A DNA stretch of 64,000 nucleotides from Nostoc sp. C052. GTDB taxonomy: Bacteria; Cyanobacteriota; Cyanobacteriia; Cyanobacteriales; Nostocaceae. The position numbers and the translations under genes are program-made. The stretch spans positions 6,271,501 to 6,335,500 of the forward strand of contig NZ_CP040272.1 of assembly GCF_013393905.1 (NCBI RefSeq), read 5' to 3'. Below the pieces are notes generated by a model. That model made no database searches, was not told where the DNA came from, and saw nothing but the letters and a program-made list of their open reading frames with translations. Position 1 is the first letter of the stretch. Every line of letters begins with the position of its first letter. Positions 1 to 7,847 of this stretch are shown here, piece by piece.

Positions 1-50
1 CTTTTCCCTTTCCCCTTTCCCCTTTTCCCTTTCCCCTTTCCCCTTTTTTA
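1..50. repeat. Pyrimidine heptanucleotide tandem repeat
   Basis: Runs of CCCTTTC/CCCTTTT-type units fill the start of the window and end 10 bases before the MscS start codon. Heptamer short tandem repeats (STRR) are a known feature of heterocystous cyanobacterial genomes. The array may extend left beyond the window. Confidence 0.7.
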
Positions 51-59
51 CCAGAGATT

Positions 60-1823
60 ATGTTCCTGTTTAATCGCTTCCTCCATTCAATAATTCGGTT
101 TGTGCTAGTCAGCGTGATGACGATCGCAATAGTACTTGGTTGGAGTGCGATCGCTCATAGTCAACTGCCTTCGTTACCTACCGCAGCTTCCAACGATCCG
201 CGCCAGCCGCCTAGTGGTGTTACCCGCCTCGGTATGTATGAAATTGCCTCTGTGCATTCACCCTTAGACAGAAACTTATTGTTTGAGATTGTCTCTCCCA
301 CTATTTTTAATCGTAGCCAACCGCCAGACGGATCTCTTCCAGTAGAGGTACGTGCCGAAGAAATTACGCAACGGCTGATTCGAGCGCTCGACCGAACTAA
401 CAAAGCTAAACAAACTCCTCTGGTTTCTATTGCCATTTTGAATCAGGATTTAATCCTCCAGCTCAGTGACGATCAAACGACCCGTCCTTTAAGGCTGGTA
501 ACAGTAACAGAGCCGGATGGTGACTACCACGGGAAAACTCTGGAAGAATTGGCGCAGGAGTGGCAAAAAATATTACAAGCAGAAGTAGAACGCATTAATA
601 GACTCTTCTCGCATGAGATATTGTGGCAACGAATTGTGCAGGCAATGCAAATTAGCATCGGCTTACTATTGGGAAGTGTTGTGTTGTGGTTACTGCGGCG
701 AACTCTAATTCGCAAACAGACGGCATTGGAAGTTCGCCATCAAGAGCAGATAGCTGCGGTGAAACAGGGTGTGGTCAAGCGAGCTGAGGGAGAAACATCC
801 ACAACTATTCACACAATAGAAACCAGCGAAAAGAAAACAGATGCAGACACGATCGCCCATCAGCGATCGCAGTTTCTAGAAACGATCCGGCGACAGTTCA
901 GCCTCAAGCGCCAACTGGGGATCTATTCTCTGCTCACATGGCTACTGTTTTGGGCATTTATTCTAATGTGGTACATCGGGATTGTGGTCATCATGTATAG
1001 CGTCCCCTACCTCATGAGATGGTCGAAGGATGCTTTAGCCAGACCCCTGGCGCTACTGATTATTTGGTTTTTCATCAGTCTTGTTATTCGGATTGGCAAA
1101 ACCTTAATTGACCGCCTCACTGATGTCTGGACAACACATTCCTATCTCCCTTTGAGTGAAACTCAAAGGATTGCGCTACGAGCTGCAACAGTTTCCGGGG
1201 CACTCAAAGGATTAATCACTTTTATTTTCATTACTTTGGGTATCTTGCATTCTTTAAACGCATTTAATATGCCCACCAGTTCAATTTTAGCAGGGGGCGC
1301 TGTCATCGGTATCGCCATTTCTCTTGGTTCCCAAAGTCTGATTAAAGATTTGGTCAATGGCTGCTTGATTTTGATGGAGGATCAATTTGCTGTGGGAGAT
1401 GTAATTGAGATTGGGGATAAAAGCGGACTGGTGGAAAATCTCAATCTACGGGTGACTCAACTACGTAATAACGAAGGTAAACTAATTACCATTCCCAATA
1501 GCAATATCATGAATGTCAGCAATCTAACCCGTCTCTGGTCGCGGGTAGACTTTTCCATTGTAGTGGCGTATGAAAACGACCCCAAGCAGGTTTTAGAGAT
1601 TCTCAAGCAAGTATGCAAACAATTGTATAGCGAAGTAGAATGGCGCGATCGCCTGCTAGAACCGCCCCAAGTGTTGGGGATTGATGACCTATCTCATACA
1701 GGTATGTCAGTGCGCGTCTGGATTAAAACCGCACCTATGGAACAATGGAGCGTTGGGCGAGAGTTCCGTCTACGGGTACGGCAAGCCTTTGAAGCCAACA
1801 ATATTCAGATTCACGCAAATTGA
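60..1823 (+). CDS. MscS-family mechanosensitive ion channel
   Basis: A 587-residue member of the small-conductance mechanosensitive channel family, which opens under membrane tension to release solutes on hypo-osmotic shock. Residues 1-35 form a signal peptide. About 36-195 are a soluble, probably periplasmic, domain. Membrane segments lie near 197-213, 290-320 and 325-350. The MscS core near 385-500 carries the pore-lining Gly/Ala-rich helix (GGAVIGIAISLGSQ), then the beta domain (FAVGDVIEIG) and the sequence TIPNSNIMNVSNLTR typical of the family. It is about twice the length of E. coli MscS because of the N-terminal extension, as in other long cyanobacterial MscS proteins. It is convergent with the sensor kinase downstream. 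The family is certain; the gating stimulus and ion preference are not visible. Confidence 0.93.
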   Translation: MFLFNRFLHSIIRFVLVSVMTIAIVLGWSAIAHSQLPSLPTAASNDPRQPPSGVTRLGMYEIASVHSPLDRNLLFEIVSPTIFNRSQPPDGSLPVEVRAEEITQRLIRALDRTNKAKQTPLVSIAILNQDLILQLSDDQTTRPLRLVTVTEPDGDYHGKTLEELAQEWQKILQAEVERINRLFSHEILWQRIVQAMQISIGLLLGSVVLWLLRRTLIRKQTALEVRHQEQIAAVKQGVVKRAEGETSTTIHTIETSEKKTDADTIAHQRSQFLETIRRQFSLKRQLGIYSLLTWLLFWAFILMWYIGIVVIMYSVPYLMRWSKDALARPLALLIIWFFISLVIRIGKTLIDRLTDVWTTHSYLPLSETQRIALRAATVSGALKGLITFIFITLGILHSLNAFNMPTSSILAGGAVIGIAISLGSQSLIKDLVNGCLILMEDQFAVGDVIEIGDKSGLVENLNLRVTQLRNNEGKLITIPNSNIMNVSNLTRLWSRVDFSIVVAYENDPKQVLEILKQVCKQLYSEVEWRDRLLEPPQVLGIDDLSHTGMSVRVWIKTAPMEQWSVGREFRLRVRQAFEANNIQIHAN

Positions 1824-1853
1824 GGATTGTCAGCCGAAAAGTGACACATGCCT

Positions 1854-3833
1854 TTATGCAATCCTCTGAGCTTTTATCGGAATCTCAATCACAAATTTTG
1901 TACCTTTCCCCACTGTGGATTCACACCAAAGATTACCACTATGCTTCTGGGTAACAATTTGATAGCTCATAAACAAACCCAAGCCAGTACCTTTACCAAC
2001 GGGCTTAGTGGTGAAGAAAGGATCAAATAATTTAGAGCGAATCTCTTTAGGAATGCCTATGCCGTTATCAGAAATTATAATCTTCACTTGGTTAGTATCG
2101 ATTTGACGAGTCTGAATCCAGATGGTATTTGGGTTGGCTAAAATATCTGGGAACGAACGCCCTTGATTAGATTCTTCTAATCCATCAACAGCATTATTCA
2201 AAAGATTCATAAACACTTGATTAAGGGAGCTAGCATTACATTCAATCAGTGGTAACTGACCATATTCTTTAATTAGCTGGATCTGCGGACGATCGCTAGT
2301 CTCTTGCAATCGATGTTGCAAAATCACCAAGGTACTATCAATCCCTTCATGAATATCTACCGCTTTCACTTCTGCTTCATCCAAGCGCGAGAAGTTCCGC
2401 AGCGATAACACAATAGTACTGATCCGCTCAGTACCAATTTTCATAGAATCAAGAATGTTGGTCAGGTCTTCTTGCAAAAAGTCCAGTTCGAGTTGATCTA
2501 ATTCTGTGTGCAGGACTTGAGGTAGATTGGGATAGTGCTGTTGGTAAAGTTGTAATGCTCTAAATAAGTCTTGAATATACTCAGAAAGATGAGCCAAGTT
2601 GCCATAAATGAAATTAACCGGGTTATTGATTTCATGGGCAACTCCTGCCACCATCTGTCCCAATGCAGACATTTTTTCACTCTGAATCATCTGCAATTGA
2701 GTCCGTTTGAGTGTTTGTAAGGCTTGCTTTAGAGTCGTATTTTTTTCATTCAATTCTTCAGTTCTTTCCTGGACTCGAACTTCCAGAGTTTCATTAGTTC
2801 TAGCTAATTCGGCAAAAGCTAAACGCAGCTTGGTTTCTGCTTGTGTTCGTTCTGCGATCGTTGCTGTCAGCACGAGAATGGTGAGTGTAATCACGCCAAT
2901 AAACGATTGCAGCTGCATCAAAGATTGGTTGAGATCCTCACTTACAAAACCACCTTTGCCATTGACGGTTGCGATGATTGCGATCGCTGCCACAATAAAA
3001 GTTAACAGCGTTGCCCCTGGTTGTCCCAGTCGAAAGGCAGACCAGATCAACGTCGGAATCAACATATATTCCAGGTGATATCCTTTACCAAAAGCAACTT
3101 TGGTGATGAGAATGACCAACCCCATCAGGATAAGTGACTCTACAATTAACCAGAATCTTAAATGGCTTGATTTTGCTGGGGATTGTTGAAGATGAGGGAG
3201 ATTTTCAGAATCCTCTGAGGATAACCATTGCCAGATTGGATATCGATTTTTTTGAATGAATTGCCCCCAACTAAGCAAAATTGGGGTGACGATAAAAATT
3301 CCCGAAACATTAGAAATCCACCAGGTTAACCAGACTGTCCCATAAGCTGGCCAAGGAACTTTACTACTTAACGCCAAGCAAGCCACTCCTACAGTTGCAT
3401 TGATCGTCGGCCCCACCATACCGGTTAAGATCAAAAATTTGAATACGTCGGGAACACGTTCTAAGGGATGGTGAAGGTTGGTAGTTTTCCGCAGCAGGAA
3501 ACTACCCAAGAGAGTCCCTAGAGTTGTGCCGATCGCAATTCCCAAAACTGGCAGCGTAGAAATCACCAAAGATAAGAAACTTGTAGGATCTCGGAATGCC
3601 CAGAAGTTGGCGAGAAATGAACCAAGCAAAACACCGTACCCGATCCAGCTACCAAACAACAGAACAGCCCCGGCAGCAATTCCATCCGGCGGCCAAACTG
3701 GAGTCACATTCTGAGGTGTAGAGGCAACATGCCGCGAAATTTCAGCCATTCCATAGTAGGCGATCGCCAAAACAACGCTGCCTCCAATTTGCCATAGCCG
3801 ATAAGGGAATATAGAGGATTTTTGTTGAATCAT
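1854..3833 (-). CDS. MASE1-domain sensor histidine kinase
   Basis: A 659-residue membrane sensor kinase. Residues about 15-325 are a multi-helix MASE1-type sensor region (VTPVWPPDGIAAGAVLLFG near the start is typical). A coiled coil follows at about 335-385. The HisKA domain has the phospho-acceptor His in VAGVAHEINNPVNF near residue 400. The HATPase domain near 520-655 shows the N box, the G1 box (DNGIGIP) and the G2 box (GKGTGLGL). No receiver domain or response regulator is adjacent, so this is an orphan kinase within the window. The sensed signal is unknown. The start follows a gene-free gap of about 190 bases shared with the divergent Uma2 gene. Confidence 0.92.
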   Translation of the reverse strand: MIQQKSSIFPYRLWQIGGSVVLAIAYYGMAEISRHVASTPQNVTPVWPPDGIAAGAVLLFGSWIGYGVLLGSFLANFWAFRDPTSFLSLVISTLPVLGIAIGTTLGTLLGSFLLRKTTNLHHPLERVPDVFKFLILTGMVGPTINATVGVACLALSSKVPWPAYGTVWLTWWISNVSGIFIVTPILLSWGQFIQKNRYPIWQWLSSEDSENLPHLQQSPAKSSHLRFWLIVESLILMGLVILITKVAFGKGYHLEYMLIPTLIWSAFRLGQPGATLLTFIVAAIAIIATVNGKGGFVSEDLNQSLMQLQSFIGVITLTILVLTATIAERTQAETKLRLAFAELARTNETLEVRVQERTEELNEKNTTLKQALQTLKRTQLQMIQSEKMSALGQMVAGVAHEINNPVNFIYGNLAHLSEYIQDLFRALQLYQQHYPNLPQVLHTELDQLELDFLQEDLTNILDSMKIGTERISTIVLSLRNFSRLDEAEVKAVDIHEGIDSTLVILQHRLQETSDRPQIQLIKEYGQLPLIECNASSLNQVFMNLLNNAVDGLEESNQGRSFPDILANPNTIWIQTRQIDTNQVKIIISDNGIGIPKEIRSKLFDPFFTTKPVGKGTGLGLFMSYQIVTQKHSGNLWCESTVGKGTKFVIEIPIKAQRIA

Positions 3834-4022
3834 CTGTTTAGTGGCTGCTTGATATCAACGTTGCTTATCTTTACATAGAGTGCCCTTTTCACTTAAGGTT
3901 GCAACAGCAAGCAGGCATAAAAGTGGTTTAAAAATAACTGGCTGTTAACCGTGGTGGAAAAGCTGTCCGCAGTCTCCTAGATTAGAGATAATGTTTCTAT
4001 CATCACTAATTCTCTATCATCT

Positions 4023-4619
4023 ATGACTCAAGCCATACCCAAGCTAGTAACCTTTGAGGAATTTGTCGATTGGCTACCCGAAAATCGACGAATACGCTAC
4101 GAACTACATAAGGGAGAAATTGTTGAGATGGCGCAACCAGTAGGTGAACACGAGGAAGTTAAAGGATTTTTGACAATGAAACTTAGTGCTTCAATTGACC
4201 GATTAAACCTCCCTTACGTTATCCCCAACCAAGCTATTGTTAGACCTCCTGAAAAAGATTCTGGTTACTTTCCAGATGTGTTGGTGCTAAACCGTGCAAA
4301 TCTAGAAAACGAAAAATTATGGAAAAAACAATCTACCGTTAGCTTGGGTGCATCCATACCTTTGGCAATTGAGGTTGTATCAACTAACTGGCGAGACGAT
4401 TACTATTTAAAATATGCTGATTATGAAGAGATGGGTATTCTAGAATATTGGATTGTGGATTATGCAGCCTTGGGTGGGCGTAATTTTATCGGTAATCCCA
4501 AACAACCGACAATCTCTGTCTGTAATTTAGTTGATGGGGAATATCAGATCAGTAAATTTCGAGAAAGCGATAGCATTGTTTCTCAAACTTTCCCCGAATT
4601 GAATCTCACCCCAAACTAG
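4023..4619 (+). CDS. Uma2-family (DUF820) endonuclease-like protein
   Basis: A 198-residue protein of the Uma2/DUF820 family, which has the PD-(D/E)XK nuclease fold and is greatly expanded in cyanobacteria. Visible family features are the FEEFVDWLPEN start, the E-I-V-E-M-A segment, the acidic PDVLVLNR motif near residue 93 and the conserved ...LAIEVVSTNWRDDY / KYADYEEMGILEYWIVD stretch, which supplies the candidate metal ligands. Length is normal. The biological role of the family is unsettled. The gene stands alone between divergent and convergent neighbours. A second, broken family member lies at 44764-45489. Confidence 0.9.
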   Translation: MTQAIPKLVTFEEFVDWLPENRRIRYELHKGEIVEMAQPVGEHEEVKGFLTMKLSASIDRLNLPYVIPNQAIVRPPEKDSGYFPDVLVLNRANLENEKLWKKQSTVSLGASIPLAIEVVSTNWRDDYYLKYADYEEMGILEYWIVDYAALGGRNFIGNPKQPTISVCNLVDGEYQISKFRESDSIVSQTFPELNLTPN

Positions 4620-4719
4620 ATTTTTCAAGCTGGTTTAAATTCGTAATTCATAATTCCCGAATACTGATCGATCTCTAGTAAATTCCCCCCATTTCTGGAG
4701 GGAATATGTTGTCATCAAA

Positions 4720-5286
4720 CTAACTAGATACTGAATTAGCCGTTTCCGAAGCCTTCTCGGCTGGTGGAAAGCCACCCATACGAATTTCAGAAGTGAAAGA
4801 AGTGATACTAAATCCACCAAAACTCTTGAGGACATTTACCCGCATTCGTAAATTAGGGCTAGCAAACCACAAGCGTTCCTCTGACGATATATTTTCATCT
4901 TCTGTACTTAGAATCAAAGCACCGTCGCTGTCAATTTTATAACGTCCGGCAACTGGAGTTTTATTGGCATCAACTATTTCTCGCAGTAACTTACCTTGGG
5001 TGGGATTATCCGCATCAGGTACGGAAACTAACACAGTTGAACCACTATGTTTTACTTGATCCTTTTCCGTTGTGCCATTCCAGGTAATTTTGGTAGCACA
5101 GGAAGCAGAACTGGGATTAATTTTATACTTTTGACACAGTTTGATCGCTTCTGGATGATCTAATGCCAGCGTCTCAATGATGATGTCTGACTTGCTATGT
5201 TCCGATTGGTTAAAAGCCAAATGTTGACTAGTACGATGAGAAAACCATTTACCAGCGCTTAACTGAAAAAACTCTTCAATATTCAT
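4720..5286 (-). CDS. CpcS/CpeS-type phycobiliprotein chromophore lyase
   Basis: A 188-residue protein resembling the S-type bilin lyases, lipocalin-fold enzymes that attach phycocyanobilin to cysteine residues of phycobiliproteins. The N-terminal FFQLSAGKWFSHRTSQHL matches the family pattern of a Trp followed by S-x-R. The body is rich in beta-strand segments, and the C-terminal ERLWFASPNLRMRVNVLK followed by a serine-rich tail is also typical. The NblB-like gene lies 75 bases upstream on the same strand, so the two may be co-transcribed. Which S-type subgroup (CpcS, CpcU, CpeS) it belongs to cannot be settled by eye, so no symbol is given. Confidence 0.82.
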   Translation of the reverse strand: MNIEEFFQLSAGKWFSHRTSQHLAFNQSEHSKSDIIIETLALDHPEAIKLCQKYKINPSSASCATKITWNGTTEKDQVKHSGSTVLVSVPDADNPTQGKLLREIVDANKTPVAGRYKIDSDGALILSTEDENISSEERLWFASPNLRMRVNVLKSFGGFSITSFTSEIRMGGFPPAEKASETANSVSS

Positions 5287-5361
5287 GAATGAAATTACCC
5301 TGCATCAAAATGCTAAAATTCCCACTTAATTATTATTAAAAGGTAGCAGGAGGTTTTAATA

Positions 5362-6042
5362 TTAAGCTTGATTGCCTATTTCCTCAAGCTTTTTGAGGCC
5401 AATTCTGGCTGCCTCAGCAACGTTGAAATGATTGTCTTTTTCTAGGTATTTTAAAGCTGAGACACTTTTGGAAGTAGGAAGATTGCCCAAAGCTTCTGCC
5501 AAACGCTGCCTGACTAACCAATCATCTGATTGGGCGAAACGCAGGATCTTATCTACAGACTCGATGTCTTTAATTTCTCCCAGTGCAGAGATTGCAGCTT
5601 GCTGCAACACTACTTCTTTACTATCTAATGCCTGAAGAAGAATTTGACGGGCACGAGGGTCTTTAATATTACCTAGAGAAACAGCCGCACTGAAGCGTAC
5701 TAGCCAATCAGTATCTTCATAGAATGCCCGCGATAGCGCCTCAAAGGCTCTAGCATCACCTAAATATCCTAAAGCACCGGCAGCATCGGCACGCATACCA
5801 TAATCTGGGTCATTTTCGAGAATTTTTACCAAAATTGAATAACATTCTGGTGTCGGCTTGATTCCAAGGGCAAATATTGCCATCGATCGCAGTTGCAAAG
5901 ATTCGTCATCGAGTACCTTTTTAATCAAAGGAACTGCATCTTCAGGGGGAACATTACGCAGATTAGCAAGGGCTACCATGCGATCGCGTAAATTCGGACT
6001 TTCTAACTGAGTAGAAATTTCTTGTAAGCTTAGAGCTGCCAT
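5362..6042 (-). CDS. nblB: HEAT-repeat phycobilisome degradation protein, NblB-like
   Basis: A 226-residue all-helical protein made of about six HEAT-like repeats, with recurring motifs such as LRSMAIFALG, MRADAAGALGYLGD, VRFSAAVSLGNIKD and VRQRLAEALGNL. It resembles NblB, a relative of the CpcE/CpcF bilin lyase subunits that is needed for phycobilisome breakdown under nutrient starvation. There is no signal peptide, so it should be cytoplasmic. It lies immediately upstream of an S-type bilin lyase on the same strand, placing a chromophore-attaching and a pigment-dismantling function together. Other CpcE/F-like HEAT proteins are possible, but the length and lone-gene form favour NblB. Confidence 0.78.
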   Translation of the reverse strand: MAALSLQEISTQLESPNLRDRMVALANLRNVPPEDAVPLIKKVLDDESLQLRSMAIFALGIKPTPECYSILVKILENDPDYGMRADAAGALGYLGDARAFEALSRAFYEDTDWLVRFSAAVSLGNIKDPRARQILLQALDSKEVVLQQAAISALGEIKDIESVDKILRFAQSDDWLVRQRLAEALGNLPTSKSVSALKYLEKDNHFNVAEAARIGLKKLEEIGNQA

Positions 6043-6613
6043 TTAGTTCAAAGCGTTTTCTTTACTTATCTTAATTTACCCGATCCGTTCATCAGGCTGT
6101 CGCCTAGTGAAGTAGGAGTTTAGCTACTTGACAAAATACCTCGATTATGAATGAATTGGGGACTGGGGATTCAGATCCAAACCAAATCTTAAAAAAATTT
6201 CTTCTCAGTACCCACTACTTGACACATATCACCCAAGCATTGGATAAAGCGATCGCACCTGACAAAATTACACCATGTCACAATTAGTTGAAACTGCCCG
6301 ACAAAGACGTTAATCTCCCACAGCTAATTGTTACTGCGTAGGCGTAGCCCGTCGTAGACATCGCAAAAAATATTTCTAAATAATTGTAATAATATTTAAC
6401 ATAGTCTAGGTTGTGTAATTTAGATTAACTATCGCAAAGAAATTATCTCAGAGTGAGTAGAATGACAAATACAACGAGGCAAGTCTTTTACGGATTAGTT
6501 ACCCTAGAACTGTAGACTACGTTTTCAGTCTTGAGTTACTTCTGTATTTTGCCTCTGAGGCATACGAATCTAGACCACACTAAATCCTTCATTAAGAGCT
6601 CCTACAAATCATA
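6043..6613. other. Gene-free region, divergent nblB/infC leader
   Basis: About 570 bases with no credible gene. It holds a G-rich repeat near 6157-6170, a dispersed repeat at 6337-6364 and a short palindrome TGCCTCTGAGGCA near 6551-6563 just upstream of infC. Promoters for both flanking genes must lie here, but I could not place them with confidence. Confidence 0.6.
6337..6364. repeat. Dispersed Nostoc-type repeat
   Basis: The unit GTAGGCGTAGCCCGTCGTAG followed by ACATCGC also occurs at 33737-33765, as an inverted pair at 18166-18245, and in diverged form inside the gyrA-like gene (52937-52966). It is a short interspersed repeat of the kind common in Nostocales. Confidence 0.75.
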
Positions 6614-7147
6614 ATGTCTGTGATTGAGAAGAAAAGAACTCGCGATCTGCCCCAAATTAATGAACGAATTCGCTTCCCAAAAATTCGGGTCATTGACACT
6701 GACGGTGCCCAGTTGGGAATTATGCCCCCACAGGAAGCAATACATCTAGCCGAAGAAAAAGAGCTAGATTTGGTGCTAATCAGCGATAAAGCTGACCCGC
6801 CGGTTTGTCGAATTATGGACTATGGCAAATACAAGTTTGAGCAGGAGAAAAAGGCACGGGAAGCCCGGAAAAAGCAACACACCGCTGATGTCAAAGAAGT
6901 TAAGATGCGCTACAAAATAGAAGAACACGACTACAACGTGCGTGTTAAACAAGCAGAGCGCTTTTTGAAAGATGGCGATAAAGTCAAAGCGACTGTGATG
7001 TTCCGGGGTCGAGAAATTCAACACAGCGACCTAGCAGAAGATTTGCTCAAGCGAATGGCAACTGATTTGGAGCCTTTTGGTGAACTTCAACAAGCGCCAA
7101 AAAAAGAAGGGCGAAACATGATGATGCTCATCTCGCCCAAAAAATAA
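6614..7147 (+). CDS. infC: Translation initiation factor IF-3
   Basis: A 177-residue IF-3, which binds the 30S subunit, blocks premature 50S joining and monitors start codon choice. The N-domain (residues 1-85) contains RDLPQINERIRFPKIRVID and the family signature with VCRIMDYGKYKFEQ near 62-75. The lysine-rich linker (EKKAREARKKQ) leads to the C-domain with VKEVKMRYKIEEHDYNVR and MFRGREIQHSDLA. The length is normal. The start is the ATG giving MSVIEKKRTRDLPQ. It is monocistronic here: the ribosomal genes rpmI and rplT do not follow, and a strong hairpin terminator lies 30 bases after the stop. Confidence 0.97.
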   Translation: MSVIEKKRTRDLPQINERIRFPKIRVIDTDGAQLGIMPPQEAIHLAEEKELDLVLISDKADPPVCRIMDYGKYKFEQEKKAREARKKQHTADVKEVKMRYKIEEHDYNVRVKQAERFLKDGDKVKATVMFRGREIQHSDLAEDLLKRMATDLEPFGELQQAPKKEGRNMMMLISPKK

Positions 7148-7177
7148 TTTTCTAACTGTTTAATAGACCAAGTTTGG

Positions 7178-7209
7178 AAATCCCCTGACTGTATAGCCAG
7201 GGGATTTTG
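7178..7209 (+). terminator. Intrinsic terminator of infC
   Basis: The arms AAATCCCCTG and CAGGGGATTT pair perfectly over 10 bases around a 10-base loop and run into a T-rich tail. It sits about 30 bases after the infC stop codon. Confidence 0.85.
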
Positions 7210-7221
7210 TCATTTTTTGTT

Positions 7222-7332
7222 TGGGGAACTCCAAGAAATAAATTATCCAATATTGTGGGGTGGGCAACATGAGCGCCCAGTCCACAAGGCTCTTGTGTCG
7301 CCCACCCCACAAGAGTTAATTGAGGAATTCCC
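7222..7332. mobile_element. MITE-like palindromic element, copy 1
   Basis: An imperfect inverted repeat with TTGTGGGGTGGGC on the left arm and GCCCACCCCACAAGA on the right. The outer sequences GGGGAACTCC and GGAATTCCCT are also roughly complementary. Related elements occur at 28325-28452 and 48920-49045. It carries no coding sequence. Confidence 0.6.
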
Positions 7333-7352
7333 TAAGCTGAAACTCCTTTAAA

Positions 7353-7470
7353 ACCTCGTTTCCAGCCTCCGGCTGGAAATGCAACTCAAAAGCGGCTCTG
7401 CCGCCAGTAAAGAGAGGCGGAGCCTCAAAGACAAGCATTCCCAGTCGGAGACTGGGAACGAGTTAACGAG
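7353..7470. repeat. Cluster of four nested hairpins
   Basis: Consecutive palindromes: TTTCCAGCC/GGCTGGAAA at 7359-7379, GCGGCTCTGCCGC, AGGCGGAGCCT, and TTCCCAGTC/GACTGGGAA near 7438-7458. CTCGTT and AACGAG bound the outside. A single-hairpin relative lies at 28477-28505. Confidence 0.75.
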
Positions 7471-7475
7471 TTAAT

Positions 7476-7503
7476 TGTAGAGACGGCGATTTATCGCGTC
7501 TTT
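7476..7503. repeat. GTAGAGACG-type hairpin repeat, copy 1
   Basis: TTGTAGAGACGGCGATTTAT followed by CGCGTCTTT forms a short hairpin (AGAC-GCGAT / ATCGC-GTCT with one bulge). The same repeat occurs at 14251-14282 and 16926-16957. Confidence 0.65.
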
Positions 7504-7648
7504 AGCGATTTAAAATTTTCATTAAAAAACCTTAACCGAACCGTATCGGGTTTTGTTCCTCAACCTAACCTACCCAGGAGTGCTTTTTTAGGAAAAACCT
7601 ACGCAGTATGAAGGGAGCTAAAACAATTTAAATTTATCTCAAATCGAT

Positions 7649-7697
7649 AGTCCTGAAGGCTGAGTGGGAAACATAATACTCAGTCGCTCAGGACTTT
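7649..7697 (+). other. Hairpin upstream of the membrane-HEAT gene
   Basis: AGTCCTGA...CTGAGT pairs with ACTCAG...TCAGGACT across a loop of about 12 bases, and TTTT follows. It looks like an intrinsic terminator, but no gene ends nearby on either strand. It may be a leader attenuator or a repeat relic. Confidence 0.4.
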
Positions 7698-7847
7698 TGC
7701 TATTTCCAGGAGAGGGGGTAGAAATCAATTCAAAATGACGCTCGCGGACTCGCTAACGCTGCGCTAGCAAAATTCAAAGACTCCTGCCCCTTACGGTTGA
7801 GCTATTCTGCCTCCTGAAACGGTGATACTACCAGAAACTAAAACTGC

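Larger units (their letters stand above)
7148..7847. other. Gene-free, repeat-rich region
   Basis: Seven hundred bases without a gene. In order it holds the infC terminator, a palindromic MITE-like element (7222-7332), a cluster of nested hairpins (7353-7470), a GTAGAGACG-type hairpin (7476-7503) and another hairpin (7649-7697). It ends with a diverged dispersed repeat near 7738-7770 before the membrane-HEAT gene. Confidence 0.75.
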
